A DNA stretch of 64,000 bases, taken from Lutraria lutraria. Lineage: Eukaryota; Mollusca; Bivalvia; Venerida; Mactridae. This document shows positions 35,475-48,000 of this stretch, in pieces. The position numbers were made by a program, and so were the translations under genes. The DNA is taken from assembly GCA_964023205.1 (NCBI GenBank), contig OZ026848.1:27081912-27145911 (forward strand), given 5' to 3'. A model generated the notes under the pieces. It did not search any database. It saw nothing but the letters and a program-made list of their open reading frames with translations, and was not told the origin of the DNA. Numbering within the stretch: the first letter of the stretch is position 1; each line of letters starts with the position of its first letter.

Positions 35475-38400
35475 ATGAGTGAGGATAAAGTTACTGTTAC
35501 TGTGAGATTGATTCGATCTTTTGAACATCGCACAATAAAACATGTTGTGTTCCAAGATGTAGATCTTAGCCAAACTGCAGCAGAATTTAAATCTTTTGTA
35601 TTGAAGGGTAAGCAGTTAGTCTTTTTATCTTGAGTCTATGAAAAAAAAATTCAAATATCACTGTGACACATTGACTTGTAAACGAGCATTCCAGAGAGAA
35701 AAAGGACAAAGCAATAAAATTCATTTACTTGCATATTTTACTTTAAATACATAAGCAATTAAGCTGTCATTAGCAATTTCATTTACAAAAATATGTTTAT
35801 AATGCTTTGTTTCTCTTCAATGGATGTTAATTACACTTTTTCATGCACTTTTAGAGTTGAAGACAAAGCCAGGTGTACCACCACCATTTAAAATTCACCC
35901 ATATGGTAAGTTTTTGTTCTTATATAATTTTATAAAGATATAAAGAAGCTCTTTGTCAGTATCTTTTGATAATCATGAATAGTGACCATACCTCTGCCCT
36001 AACTTAAGTGTTTTAAGCCAAATTCAAGGGTGTTTATTTCTTAAAATTTATTGAAATTCAATTTTTAAGTTTTTGACACTTTTCAGATCGGACAGACCTT
36101 GTATAATTATATGTCATTTATCTACTTAACTTTTGCCATTTTTTAAAAAAATTGGGTAAGTATGTTATGCGGTTTTTTTTCATTGTAAATTGCCTATTCT
36201 TGATGATCATAATTACACAGTCAGACCTGACCTGTGTTTATTGCTAGCTCCCTTGCCTAGCTTAAAAGCCACACATCTTTCACCTCTGATGCATATTACT
36301 CATGTGAAGAAGGAACTGGTTAGGAATACAGGAATATTGGCTAATTGCCTGTCTGTATATAACTGAAAGGATGTCTAGAACAGATGCATAACTATAAAGA
36401 AGTTGATTAAAGTGAATGTTTGTTTTTTAATTGATGTTTCCGTAATCGCCCATGTATAAGATGCACTGTTTTACTTCCAAATTTGGGACCAAAAATTTTG
36501 TGCGACCTATACATGGCTGTAGAACTCAATCCCATGTTTTCTATGACTCAAAACAAACAAATTGGATTCTGAAGTAAGAGTTTTTCACACTTACCTGCTG
36601 GTACTGTTCGTAAAACATAAATTCCACAACTAGCTAAACTATTATTGATCTGTTGTAATAAGATACAAAGCACTGAATCACTGCTAAAATGTCAAACAGA
36701 TCATAAACATGTGTGATCCTTAAACTGCTAGTCAACATCACACAAATATCAGAGGGACACTGACAGCAGCATGTCTTTGATCTTTAAAATTCACTGCTCT
36801 TTAAACCTGCCTCAGTGTTAGTCAATTTATGAGGGCAGACTTTTTTATTGGTACAAAGTTTTCAGGTCTATAGTATAGTACATGTAAGCACAGGGCAGTC
36901 AATATTCCAGATTTTTTATAAAAATTTCTCAAGAAATGGCAAAGTTATGATTAATTTAATCTGCCCTGAAGGGTATTCTTTAATGCAAACTGAGTTAAAT
37001 ATGGCAACAATGTGTAGTGGTTGAGGCAAAAAAGGTCGGCCATGTATGATTTTCGGCATTTTTAATTTGGCTCTATTGACAACCCTGTACGCACTAAATA
37101 AACTTCAGAATCTTCACAAAATGTTTACCTCATGATGCAGTGAAATGAGGTCAGTGTGTCTAAACTTTAAATCAGGCAGCTGAAGCATTGAAGGATTTTC
37201 ACTGTTTTTTTTAACTGCATCTTAAACACTGCTGCGACATATACATGGGTGATTACGGTATATCCCTTTGTACATATAGTTTCAATATACATGTAAATCA
37301 TTTAGTAATCAGCTCGATTCATTTCAGATACCATGAAGATTTCCCATCAACCATTTGGTGCTAAGGTGCGTTTGATTTGTAATTTAAGTAGAATTTTTCC
37401 AACCTCATAATTATAGACTAATGCACAATAAAGTCCTGTTAATAAGTTGGGAAAAGATATTGTGCCATGGTATCAATTTCATATATTTGAAATGGCAGAA
37501 AGGTGTTACCCCTGTATGTCTGTCCTTCTGTCCAAATTTTTGTTTACGAGCAATAACTCAAGAAATATTTCATGGATTGGTTTTGAATTTTACATAAAGG
37601 TGTATGATGCTAAAATACAGGTCAAGTTTGAGTTTCATGAAATCCAAACATTTTCATAGGATTTATGGCCCTCTTTTTGGCTTAGCGCTCAGCGGGGTAT
37701 TTCTGGTTTAAAATAATCTCAATGGTATGTTATTGGTTATTTTAGTAATAGGACCAAAGGACAATTGACATATTATGTGCTAGAAATATCTCATTAAAGA
37801 AAATGTCAGTTTATGAATTTATAACTGTGAACATCCAAAATCGAAGATATTTTTGGGATAAATATACCTTTAAAGTATAAAAGGTTTGTTTTGAAAAAAA
37901 ATGAAAAGGAAAGATTATGTGATCTTTTTACCCTTTCAAGTAACTGTAAACAACAAAATTTCCAGTTTAGTTAATTGTCAAATCTTCCTATAACGAACTC
38001 TGTATCAAATGTTTGTCAAAAGACCCAAGATAAAATGATATCATTTGATTGTGTTACATTTAATGTAGGCATATAAATATATATATTATTATAATTATAC
38101 TGGTGTTTAAATGATTTTTGTTGTATTTTTTTCAGACATCTGACCCTGTGATTAATAAAGAATATGATGAAGAGTTAATGTTGAAAGATGAATGTTCTTT
38201 GAAGAATTGTAAAATAGGTAAGTCAGTACAATTATACCTCGATTTAAAACCCTGCAATCAGGCCTTAACAAAACTATAATTTTTCATCATATTTGGAGGC
38301 ATTTTATTCATTAATCATTTCAAGCAATTTTGGGTTTAAATTGAGGTGTTTAAAATCATTCTGAATACAGTTTTACTAACATTGGTTTGTAACTACTTTA

Positions 38401-39178
38401 TGTACTGGCATGTAAAATGTCTTCAGCCCAATATGTTACGTTTTCATAGGGGCATTCACTTTTCGTAGCTATGCTTACATTTGCACATTATTGATAACAC
38501 AGAATTAGGGACAATTATTCTGACAGATCATGACTTAGTTTCAACTCTAAAATATAACAAATTATTTCACAATTTTAATTAATGCTATTCTCACTACTAC
38601 TGGTGTTCAGTCACCCAGAACAAAAGCACATTTAATATGCCCCGTCTCCACTGATCTGCCAAATACAAAATGTTTGTAAAAAATAAATGTGTAATTCAAA
38701 AAAGTATATGTATAAATGGCAAAATAAATGTATATGTTGAAAAAAGTAAATATATAAATGACAAAATAAATGTATAAAATGAAAAAATAACCATACAAAA
38801 TTCTTAAAGCTATCAGTATAGTTGATAGGTTAGGTTATACAATATGATGCGTAAACTCTCCTTGTTCACAACAGAGTAAGTTGCTACATACATGTCTGTC
38901 CCGCACAGAGGATGGCCCTTCTGAATTTGTTCACGAAATCAGCCAACCGAAAAGCCGAATTAGTAGGGCTACGTAACTACCCTAATAAGATATCCTTATT
39001 CAGGGGTGTGATTTTTCCTGGGATTAGTTGATTATTAGCATAACAAGTGAAGCATCTAAAACCATTGTGAAAGTCTAATTTTTCTGATCATCTCATTTCA
39101 GTTAATGAGACAGAACTGTCCTTTTTCATCCTGGAAGATTATCGTGCCTACCAAAAGAACCCAACTTTAACATGGTAA
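35475..39178 (+). CDS. C2orf76: UPF0538 family protein, C2orf76 homologue (5 coding exons)
   Basis: Coding exons at 35475-35607, 35855-35905, 37328-37365, 38136-38217 and 39102-39178 give 381 nt, 126 aa plus TAA, the same length as I remember for the vertebrate protein. All introns are GT-AG and phases match (1, 1, 0, 1). Landmarks are TVRLIRSFEHR near the start, a PGVPPPFK block around residues 50-57, and a C-terminal ETELSFF...EDYRAY...TW block that ends in Trp, as in the vertebrate protein. The family has no established function. The ATG at 35475 is preceded by an open stretch back to a good acceptor (ttttcag, ending 35437), so a non-coding 5' exon probably lies upstream. The ATG is chosen because SEDKVTVTVRLIRSF aligns with the family start. 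Intron 2 holds a MITE-like element and intron 3 a dispersed repeat. Identification is from remembered family sequence. Confidence 0.93.
36439..37259. mobile_element. Inverted-repeat element in C2orf76 intron 2
   Basis: About 820 bp bounded by CCGTAATCGCCCATGTATAA and its inverted counterpart (ATATACATGGGTGATTACGG). No transposase frame is visible. TIRs of this CCGTAATYRCCCATGTATA style are widely dispersed in animal genomes, but I cannot assign a superfamily. Confidence 0.7.
37497..37690. repeat. Dispersed repeat R2, inverted copy in C2orf76 intron 3
   Basis: Reverse-oriented copy: ATAACTCAAGAAATATTTCA, TACATAAAGGTGTATGATGC, AATACAGGTCAAGTTTGAGT. Compared with the intergenic copies its CpG sites are mostly lost (for example CGAGCGATAACTCG versus CGAGCAATAACTCA), consistent with methylation-driven decay inside the gene. 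Confidence 0.85.
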
Positions 39179-39483
39179 CCGTTCAGCGAGTTACCTGAAT
39201 AATCCCAACTTTGAACATTTTTGTGTCATAGTAGGATGGATTAATTTTCACCGTTTTCCCAGATTCATTGTGTCTTAAAAGATGTCGGATTTGGTGATTC
39301 AATTGCAAAATTTGTGCTTTTTTTTAGAAATGGAATACCTCTTGTTTTATATGATGAAAATTGGTTATGGTAAATTGGTGAAGTAACGCAGAATACTAAA
39401 TGTTTGACAATATTGCTCATTGAAGTATATGCTTAATAGATATAAACTTGTTTAGAAGATTCAAGAACAATGTTACTTAGAAC

Positions 39484-39965
39484 TAGGGGTGCAACGATAT
39501 AACATAACCTGTATTGCGATATATTGTATATGTAATACAATCGACACATATTGCAATACAGTGAAGTAATGAAAAACACAATAAAACTAAAGCAAATGTG
39601 AACTCAAGTGTTATCCCATTACCACATAGAGATATAACTGTATAGGTAGTTCATTCATATAGTGTAACCAGTAGATGGCTTATCTGTACCAATAGATAAA
39701 CCATCAGTTTTACACACAGTACCAAATAATTATATAGGTGTATTTGAAAACTGCAAATAATCAATAATTTATTATTTAGAGGGATTAAGCAGTCTTTGAT
39801 GGTTCAAAACAACACTAAAATGTGTCTACATTCATTTAATTCAATGGATTATGTGCTCAATTATCAAAGACAATATTGTGGTACATGGATATCGAACCGT
39901 GGTACATATTGACCTGATGCTGTATTGCAATATACCGGTATACTAGTGTATCGTTGCACCACTAC
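39484..39965. mobile_element. hAT-like non-autonomous element
   Basis: The ends TAGGGGTGCAACGATA and TATCGTTGCACCACTA are inverted repeats enclosing about 480 bp. The GGGGTGCAACGAT terminus is typical of hAT MITEs. The interior has alternating ATATTGCAATAC words. No 8-bp target duplication could be confirmed. It lies 300 bp past the C2orf76 stop. Confidence 0.7.
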
Positions 39966-40613
39966 TAAGTACAGTGGTTTTCTTTTAAAGAGAATTTTGA
40001 CTTACTCCTTTCTCCCTACAAATGTCTCACAGGGCTTGTGACTGGAATTACATGCACATGAAAGTCATATTAATGCAAATTTGATTTTTTTACTTTACCG
40101 TTGCCACTTTGTTATATTTTTTTTTGTTTCCATATAGAATTGTTCAGTGCTTTAGTATTGAAATATAGTTTTACTGACTATAAATTCTGTTGCTTTTAGT
40201 TCAAATACAATCTCTCAAAATCAGGGAGGCATAATTGCCCAAACATTACGGGGAAAAAATACCCTACCCATTGTGCAGAAACAATTTTTTTAACTGAATC
40301 TGCACTCTTTCATATCACTGATTCTGAACAGAGAAAATCCTATGTATGGTGGAAAAATCACACCCCTTCAAAACAGTATGGTACCCCGGCCTCCCCTGTG
40401 TGAATAAATTTTCGAAAGATCACATTTCAAATCTTGTGGCTCAATTTTCTATTCTTGTGAATGTCATCTTATAATGTTGTGAAGGAGTGATAAAGTGTAA
40501 TAAAAAATGCAATGAACTTTTCAAAAATTGAAGATCAAATCTATTTGCAGTTAAATACCTAGTGATATAATGATAATAGCAGTTGTTTTTTTCCACACTC
40601 AAAATCAAATGTA

Positions 40614-40793
40614 TACAGTGCAACCTCTCCAGAGCGGCCCTCTGTAGAGCAACAACCTCTCTATAACAACACCTTCAAAATTTCCCTAAACTGATATTTA
40701 CTATAAATTTAACCTCTGTAGAGCAACAACCTCTAAACAATGGTCAATATTTGCAGCTCCCACAGGGTGTTGCTCTACAGAGGTTGTACTGTA
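40614..40793. mobile_element. Tc1/mariner-pogo-like MITE, family P1
   Basis: About 180 bp with inverted ends TACAGTGCAACCTCT and AGAGGTTGTACTGTA, flanked by TA. The internal sequence repeats TAGAGCAACAACCTCT. Related copies occur at 34230-34402, about 8119-8292, and a fragment at 1628-1678. There is no coding capacity. The assignment to the pogo/Tigger group rests on the TA target and the CAGTG..AACC terminus. Confidence 0.82.
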
Positions 40794-40799
40794 TATCTG

Positions 40800-42045
40800 T
40801 ATGCAATAAGGAAATTCACAAAGGGATTGGTTCTTTTAAAAGCATATCAATTAACAAACATACATCACAAGTTTGATGCTATTAAACCACTGTTATATGA
40901 CCAACTTGTTAACAGGTGTCATATCTTCAAGTAATCCCATTTTGAATAGAGTCAAATTACTTACATAAATAAAATTAAATAAAAAAAATGGCAATTAGCT
41001 GGAAATGTATGGATATCAAGTCAGGGTTGAAGTTCAAATGTTTAAATGTATGATGCTTTGTGGAAATTCAGTTAATGGCGCTGAACTATAACAATGTTGT
41101 AGTCTTTGTAGCAGTATTTATATTTATAAATTGGCTGGGATATTCATCAGTCGGATTGGCTGAGTTAGTAGAGCATCTGACTTGCAAGCAGGTGGTCACT
41201 GGTTTAAGCCCAGCATTGGGTACGTTATTCTCCCCCCCCCCCCATTACCTCTGATGTGTTAGACTTGCCTTGGAATTCTAGAGCTACGGTGAATTAAAGA
41301 CTGGGTTAGTCTAAAGAGCATGCGTTTGTCACAATAAATGACTTTGAATAAAAAGGAAAGAGCATTGTGGTGTATAGTACTTGTATTATAAACTGGCTGG
41401 TATAATCACCAGTCTGATTAGCTCAGTTGGCAGAGCATCTGACTTGCAAGCAGGAGTTTACAGGTTCAAGCCCCGCATTGGGTACATTATTTTCCTCCTG
41501 TAGTATCTTTTTAACAGTATTATGGTGAAATCAATGCCGACTTCATTCACTTTATTATAGTGGGGTATAGTCTAGATATACCCCAGTAATGTATATGATT
41601 TTCAATGATATATAGCATAATAACAGTGATTTTTTTATCTCATTGGAAATGGGTCAGGGTTCAGTCAGATTGGGAATTGTTGAGTTGTGACAACTAGTTT
41701 ATTGTGAAATTTTATCAGCAGACAATGCCAAACAAATAGAGATCTCTGGTTTCTTTGCACTAATATATACTATACTTCTTGTCAAAAAATGGTAATAACT
41801 TTCATTTTATGTCCAATTTAGAAAATCTTTTTTTTTAGGGTTCATTGGGAATTTCTCCATTTAGATTTAGGAAACTGAAGCCTAACTGCTATTGGGAAGG
41901 GTCCATTAACTGGACCCATCTTAAGAAGGAAAACCACTGAAGAATTGAATACAATGAAACTTTAATGCTGTTGGTTTATATAATAAATAAGCTCCAATCG
42001 AAGACAATTTCACTATAACTACAAACAAAAAGTCAGAAAAACTTG
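40800..42045. other. Convergent intergenic space before the YAE1 3' end
   Basis: Between the P1 MITE and the YAE1 stop codon. Holds the tRNA-like repeat pair (41140-41490) and otherwise AT-rich sequence. No canonical AATAAA on the minus strand directly after the YAE1 stop; a TATAAA variant lies near 41980. Confidence 0.4.
41140..41490 (+). mobile_element. Pair of tRNA-Ala-like SINE heads, about 262 bp apart
   Basis: Two similar segments (41148-41222 and 41410-41484) contain ...GAGCATCTGACTTGCAAGCA with a TGC anticodon position and a TGGTTTAAGCCC or AGGTTCAAGCCC T-arm. The D-arm pairs, but the acceptor stem does not close and the anticodon stem has a mismatch. They are therefore tRNA-derived repeats rather than tRNA genes. 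Both are preceded by AAATTGGCTGGGATATTCAT-like sequence, showing they were duplicated as a unit. Confidence 0.6.
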
Positions 42046-43736
42046 TCAGCTACCAGTTTTAAGTACATCTGAAAATCTTTGCTTCAAAGAGTTAATTTTG
42101 AAGCCAAATGAATCCTTGTTTTTACACAAATTGCTCAAATTTTCCAACTCATTATTTTCCCTTTCTGTTCTTGTTGTTGGTGAATCTGTGATAGTTGTAT
42201 TTGTTTCAACAGATGCTAGATTTGTTGTGCTTACAACTGATTGTTCAATATTATCCTCATTCTGTTTAACACTACATCCATTTGCTGTAAGTTTGTCAAA
42301 TTCCTCTTCATTGGACTGAATTTCACTGTAAAGTTGACCAGAAAAGTTAAGTAACTCAGTCTCATACTCCAGCAAGTCCTGTAACAGTGTTTCAAGTTGA
42401 TTTATTTGGTCCGCAGAATATGTTCCAGGTTTGATCAAGTTGTATGACAGTTTTCCACTGAAATGTATAAATAACTTCAAATAAGTAACTGTCTTTTAAT
42501 ATGACACAATGATAACCCAATCACCTGGTTAATAAATGCAACATTTTAAAAGGCATTTGCTTTTTTGATGTGAGACTATTTTACAAAGTGAATTGAGCCA
42601 GGATCATGCTCCCAAAAAATTTAGCAAGAGCTTAGGAGAAAATTTGTGTATCGGATAAGTAATACAATGTGTTTAACATCAAAATGTTGCTTAAACCCTG
42701 TATCTCTAGAAATCATAAAACTACATTCTATAGTTTATCTCTAGTACAAAATCCTATTAATTAAAAATCCTACTTCTACATGTACCGTATATTGCTGACA
42801 ATAATTACTATTATAATTAATGCATTTTTGGCTTTGATTTATGGAACCTTCAAATTTTGATTGGGATATTAGTAATTTACCATAGGCAAATAATGATGGT
42901 GATAAATAATGTTATACCTTATTTGTCCTCTGAGAGATGACATTGTGTATAATAATTTTGATGATGCAGCAAATGTTGAATTGAACCCTTCCTGTAATCG
43001 TTCTTCTTGTCCGTGATCAATACCTGACCGGAATCCATCCTTAAAAGAAAATAACATAATAGTTCAATTTCATATCAAAATGAATTTTGATGCTAACAAC
43101 ATTTGATTGTGAACTACTGATTCTGCGATTACTCAATCCTAATTGCTCGGGCATTTCCTTAACTGAGAAATACGCCTCCTACCTAAGTGTAGTGACTGGC
43201 ATTTTAATTTTTAACTATCAATCACAAAATGCAACATTAGGACCTTAATAATGAGTCATTTCTGAAGCGGGAAGTTAATTTATAATCATTCTCTTACAAT
43301 GGGGTGGGGATTCAGTGTAATACTTACTACCATTAGACCAAACTTATTGGGGGGTCTAATTTATGAGACGAACGAGCAAACCGTTCATGACCTTGCTATT
43401 TCATCTAGATATCGACAAGTGCAAAAAAATGTCTCGATATCATCTGTAGTGTACAATTAGTTGGACTAGGGGGGGGGGGGTGCTAAGCCGCATAGTCGAA
43501 TTAGTTAGGCTACGACTGTTCTTGAGGCTGAATGTGTGAAGCCAATCTGAGGTCCGATCAGTTTGTCGGTATTTATGTTGACTCGTGTACGTTATTCCTC
43601 AAATATTACTCAATATTGACATTACTCAATAGTCAATTATAAAATAAACCTTATTTATTCCGTCAGTTGTCTTTCTCCATGATATTTCATGAATGTCTTT
43701 CTCGTCTCCCGATTCATCAAATAAATCATCACACAT
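42046..43736 (-). CDS. YAE1: YAE1 domain-containing protein (3 coding exons)
   Basis: Exons on the minus strand are 43650-43736, 42918-43039 and 42046-42457, giving 621 nt, 206 aa plus stop. Phases agree (0, then 2). Exon 1 encodes an acidic start (MCDDLFDESGDEKD). Exon 2 carries the glycine-spaced Yae1 motif, G31-x3-G35-x3-G39-x7-G47 (DGFRSGIDHGQEERLQEGFN). Exon 3 is a poorly conserved helical, Ser/Thr/Glu-rich tail. In yeast and humans Yae1 pairs with Lto1/ORAOV1 as an adaptor that brings the cytosolic Fe-S assembly machinery to ABCE1/Rli1; that role is from family knowledge. The first donor (AAG|GTTTAT) is weaker than the others. The gene converges on the C2orf76 homologue with about 2.9 kb between stop codons. 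The CpG-rich block just upstream is the likely promoter. Confidence 0.88.
43145..43175. repeat. Solitary copy of the CTCGGGCATTTCC motif
   Basis: About 30 bp matching the arm of the 13.8-kb foldback (GCTCGGGCATTTCC then TAACTGAGAAATACGCC), located in YAE1 intron 1. It appears without a partner arm, so it is probably a truncated end. Confidence 0.7.
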
Positions 43737-43930
43737 TCTGATAAATATACACCTGGAATGTTCTCAATAAACAAATGCTACGAGTCAGCTGTAAACACAA
43801 TATGTGAATGTCCGACAATATGAATACTTAATCGCGAAAATGTATGATATGGATATTGTTTACTGTACGGCGAAATTCCGGTGTAAATTACGGCGCTTCG
43901 GTAATTGTCTAATAAATAAGTTTCATGTGA
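43340..43930 (-). promoter_or_regulatory. CpG-rich promoter region of the YAE1 homologue
   Basis: CpG dinucleotides are frequent from about 43340 to 43930, including clusters such as tacggcgaaattccgg and ttacggcgcttcgg, while the flanking gene bodies have very few. The block overlaps YAE1 exon 1 and its upstream side. No TATA box stands out. Promoter assignment is inferred from position and composition. A poly-G run near 43471 lies inside it. Confidence 0.5.
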
Positions 43931-44103
43931 ACATTTTCTCTCTATTCCATTGGTTTAATATATTTGTATCAGTAATCTAATGAATAATGTTGAATAACAC
44001 TGTACATTTTCTTACAATGATGTGAATAAATATAATATATAAAGAAATTAAAAACATAAATGATGCTAACCCAGCTTGTACAGTCAGATTTATAAGATGC
44101 AGG

Positions 44104-44361
44104 TAGATAGGTACAAGATTGGCTAATGCACTTCCATCCCATAAATGTAACGTCCTTAATGTCGCACAGAAAAAGAACCCAGGGAAATTTAATTATAAAC
44201 TACATAATCATGTACTAGAAATAGTACAATCAGCAAAATATCTAGGTATCATTCTTCAAAATAATTTTAAATGGGACAAACATATAAACTCTGTTACTAA
44301 TAAGGCAAATCAGTCACTTGGCTTTCTTGCAAAAGTAAAAGAACACTTAATGTTTCACTAG
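44104..44361 (+). pseudogene. Non-LTR retrotransposon reverse transcriptase fragment
   Basis: About 80 codons match the C-terminal palm/thumb part of jockey/CR1-like reverse transcriptases: SHKCNVLNVAQKKNP, then SAKYLGIIL, then WDKHINSVTNKANQSLGFL. This order (KC-vL ... YLGv ... W..HI......A...LGFL) is characteristic of those elements. The catalytic YxDD part and the rest of the element are missing and the frame stops at 44361, so this is a dead 5'- and 3'-truncated piece. It lies between the YAE1 promoter and a SINE. Confidence 0.8.
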
Positions 44362-44434
44362 TTTTCCATATTTCCTCTGTCAACTTGATTATTAGATCTC
44401 CTCAATTTAAAGACCAATGTGGTTGAAATATTTA

Positions 44435-44650
44435 GACTTCATTATACCCCCACTAATATACTGGGGCTATATAGGAGTCACTTTGTCTGTATGTCCCGAA
44501 TCATTTCCGCTTTGTAACTTCGTCATTCATTGGAGGATTTTGTAATAACTTACCACAAATGTTAACCAACACCAGATAATGTGACGCGAGCAACTCCCAT
44601 GGCTGTAGCTCCAAGGCCTATGCAGCATGTTGGGGTATTTGTCACCTTGT
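44435..44650. repeat. Probable dispersed repeat
   Basis: Runs from ATACCCCCACTAATATACTG to CAGCATGTTGGGGTATTTGT with GTCTGTATGTCCCGAA near the start; the two ends form a short imperfect inverted ATACCCC/GGGGTAT pair. No coding features. Confidence 0.45.
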
Positions 44651-44814
44651 GATAGCTGTAGTTGTACATGTTATGATGTAGTCTAACCGGAATTAACTAT
44701 ATCCAGTTAATGAAGGCCACTTTGTTTACATTTGTGCACATTCCGTCTCTTACTTCCTATGGTAGCAGTTGATTCTTACACTTTACTGCCTAAGTAAATT
44801 CCAATGAGCGGCGG

Positions 44815-45035
44815 CTCAAGTGTAATCCAGTGATTTGGGTTAGAATCCTGGTCCGACTGGTCATACTCTTCTATGAAAATTCGACAAAACTCGAGAAGTT
44901 TTGGACTCCTTTTGGAAGGGTAAGTTAGTACTGGTTAGAATACACTCCAGGAAGGCTGCATGTTTAGGTGAACCCATCACTGTAAATCACTGAAATATTG
45001 TTGAAAACTAGTGTTAAACCTATAGATAAATCAAT
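44815..45035 (+). mobile_element. SINE family 1, diverged copy
   Basis: Matches the 11.4-kb SINE along the body (TTAGTACTGGTTAGAATACA, CTCCAGGA, TTTAGGTGAA, AGTGTTAAACCTA, ATAAAT tail), with a degraded tRNA head (GGTTAGAATCCTGGTCC is the box B remnant). No clear target duplication. It lies next to the RT fragment and the putative CERS 3' end. Confidence 0.8.
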
Positions 45036-45054
45036 ATTGAAGGAGCTATGAAAA

Positions 45055-48000
45055 ATGCAACAAATATTTTTATTTTATTTATTTTATTGGAGTAATGAAG
45101 CATATTGAAGTAGTTTCTTACATATAAGACACACATTTACAAAAAATAGTCTTTTTTAACAACAATATGGCATATAACACTACATGTACATAACATCAAA
45201 TCTCAGCAAGAAATTACGCATAAACAAACCACAGTATCTATTTAAGGCAAGCATCAAAGACAGAAAAGTTAAATAGCATCGAATACAAGTGAAGACAATA
45301 CTTATGGATCATAATTATATATGTATATTGTAATTTTTTTAGGCCAGATTCATTTGATCAGGTAAAAGTTTTGTATCTAAAGGATTTCTGGGCAAGCTTT
45401 TTTTTTAAAGATACAAATCTAACCAGATTAGGATGATTTATAAGTCTGCAGGGTCAGAAATGTTTCACAGAACATATGACCTAATTTTTTTAGCCCTAAT
45501 GCAGTATGATTTAGAGTTACTATCGTGTTATGACAAAAAAGAGAAAACATTATAGAAAATGAATATTTATTTTTATCTCAATTTTAGAAATTTTCAAATA
45601 GGTATTAAAGTTTGACGTTTCGAAATATTCAACACATTAACTTTAAAAGTATAAAATTACAATAATATGTATAATAATGCACCAATATGTTTTTTTAAAA
45701 ATAGTAAACTTTTTTCTCATGGCAAGATAAATGATGGAAAGGAGTCCTTTCTTGGCAAGTTAAATAATTATGACATTGTCACAACTGGTTTATAGACAAT
45801 CCAAAAATAAATATCCTTCTTGAAGATGAAAAATTTTAATAGAGGTACCTCAAATTAAATTCCATTTTAGGCATAATGGGACTGACATAAGATAAACCAA
45901 AGGCTTACTTGAAAACAAATGCCATTTTTTTAAATTTAGAAAATAAATTATTTGAACTACATGAAATTAGTTCCGTCATAATCAATATTTTTAGCCACAG
46001 TTTAAAGTTTTATCAAACATAAACAAACATCTTCACCTACACAGAGTGACAGATATTGAGCAAATAAGGGAAAATAGGAATTCAGTGTAAAATATTTATC
46101 AAAAGTTACCACAACAAAAAACTACCAGGCAAGGATTAAATGATCATTTTAAAAAATTCAACAGACAAAGTTCTGTAATAACAAAAATGGAGCTGATATG
46201 GGACCAGTCTAAAACTTAAAATGCATCTGATTGGTTGTTACAGGAATATTTTTCAAAATCAACCAATGATTAAGCTCCAGTCATGGACTGTTTTTCAATC
46301 TCTGGTTATAAAATCTTGTTCCTTAGGGCATGGATTATGAATAAGCTTTTGAATCAATTTCATGTACTGCTTGATCTATGACTCAGAAATTGGAACACAG
46401 GTTCATGCAAACACCTCAACTGATGGTTAAATAGACTGTTATACTCACAAACAAAAATACATAACTAACACCTGAACTGATGGTTAAATAGACTGGTATA
46501 CTCACAAACAAAAATACATAACTAACAACTACGATTGGTCCCCAAGTTACAAAATAAAAACAAAAAGATCAAGCACTTAAATTGTGTAGGAAATTATGAT
46601 AAGCACTTAAATACAAGTAAGACTTCATTGAACAATTTTTTCAGCAAATTTGTCCAAGACCATAGACTGAGCTTAGCAACCAATCTCAAAACAAGCATTT
46701 CATTGGCTGAATGCAGCTTTCTGATTGGTTGATCCTAAACTCAATCTTGAAATCGACCAATGACAGGGCTTTATTCTGAAATCAATCCAAATACTCTTAG
46801 TCTATATATTTAAACCTTATGCTTTTTGCTAACTTCAACAATCGGACAGTCTTGAAGCTTTAAGGACATGCATAGTTAAACAAATATATTATACCCCGGT
46901 AATCTTGAACAGCAAGATTTTTTTTGAAATTACATGTACAATAATTTGGCAAAAAAGAGATTCTTTCATGGTAAAATGTAAATCTGTACAGATTCTGTTT
47001 ACATACAAAACTTTAAATGGATACAAAATTATTGAAATTTTGATTTCTGTACAAAATTTGATATTGCTTTCTTTAATTTTATCCAAAATATAAATTTTCT
47101 AATGTGAATATATACAATGCATTCTTATATTAGGAATAATGAATTATATTAGAATTTTCCTAATCTAAATCAGAGCACCTGATTTAAGATCTTATGAGAA
47201 AGGATGGAGAATTGGTATTCTATAAGGATGTTAATATGCAACAAATCATATTTTACAGAATGTTAAAAAAGGAAAAAACCTGAATTATAACTAAATAAAG
47301 GGGAATTAACACCAGATTTATCATAGTTATTTAAAAAAAATGAATCTGTAGAAAAAAAATGCAATTTAATATAATATAATAAAAAGAAGTCATGGTATAT
47401 CACAAAAATTCTACACTAGCTAGCTAAAGCTAGAAAAAATAGTCATGTTTTTGGTTTCTTGTCGCATAACTTTTCTAAAAAAAATTTCAAGCATATCTTT
47501 CAATCTTTTGAGGCACAATGCGTCCAAAAAATATTTTCATTATACGATGATTTATTGCATTTTTTTATTTTGCTGAAAGAAACTTTAAAGTCGGCACCAA
47601 AATAAATTTGGTTGATTTGGTAACTAGAAATCTGGCTTTAAGATAAGACAAGGTTGTCAATATAATATTAATCACATTAGTCTTACAGTTGAAGGATAAT
47701 ATCAACATGTCAGAATTCAACTGCATATTTTCATATCATAAAATATCAATAAAATTAACCTAAATTTATAAGAGACTTCATGTAGCATTTCAATGTTATG
47801 AGTTTCTTTTGTAAGTCTCGAGTCCCTTCATATACATGTACATAAATTAAGATATATGTCTAAAGTAAAGTACACAACAAAACCATACGGATGAAAGCAA
47901 AGGAAGACAAAACAGTAGGAAGGATGCATTGTACATGATTTTTAATTTTCCAACAAAAAGATTGAGCTCAGTCATTAGGCTTTCAATAAAAGCCCATCAT

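Noticed and set aside
42098..42319. 73-codon plus-strand frame
   Set aside because: Antisense shadow of YAE1 exon 3.
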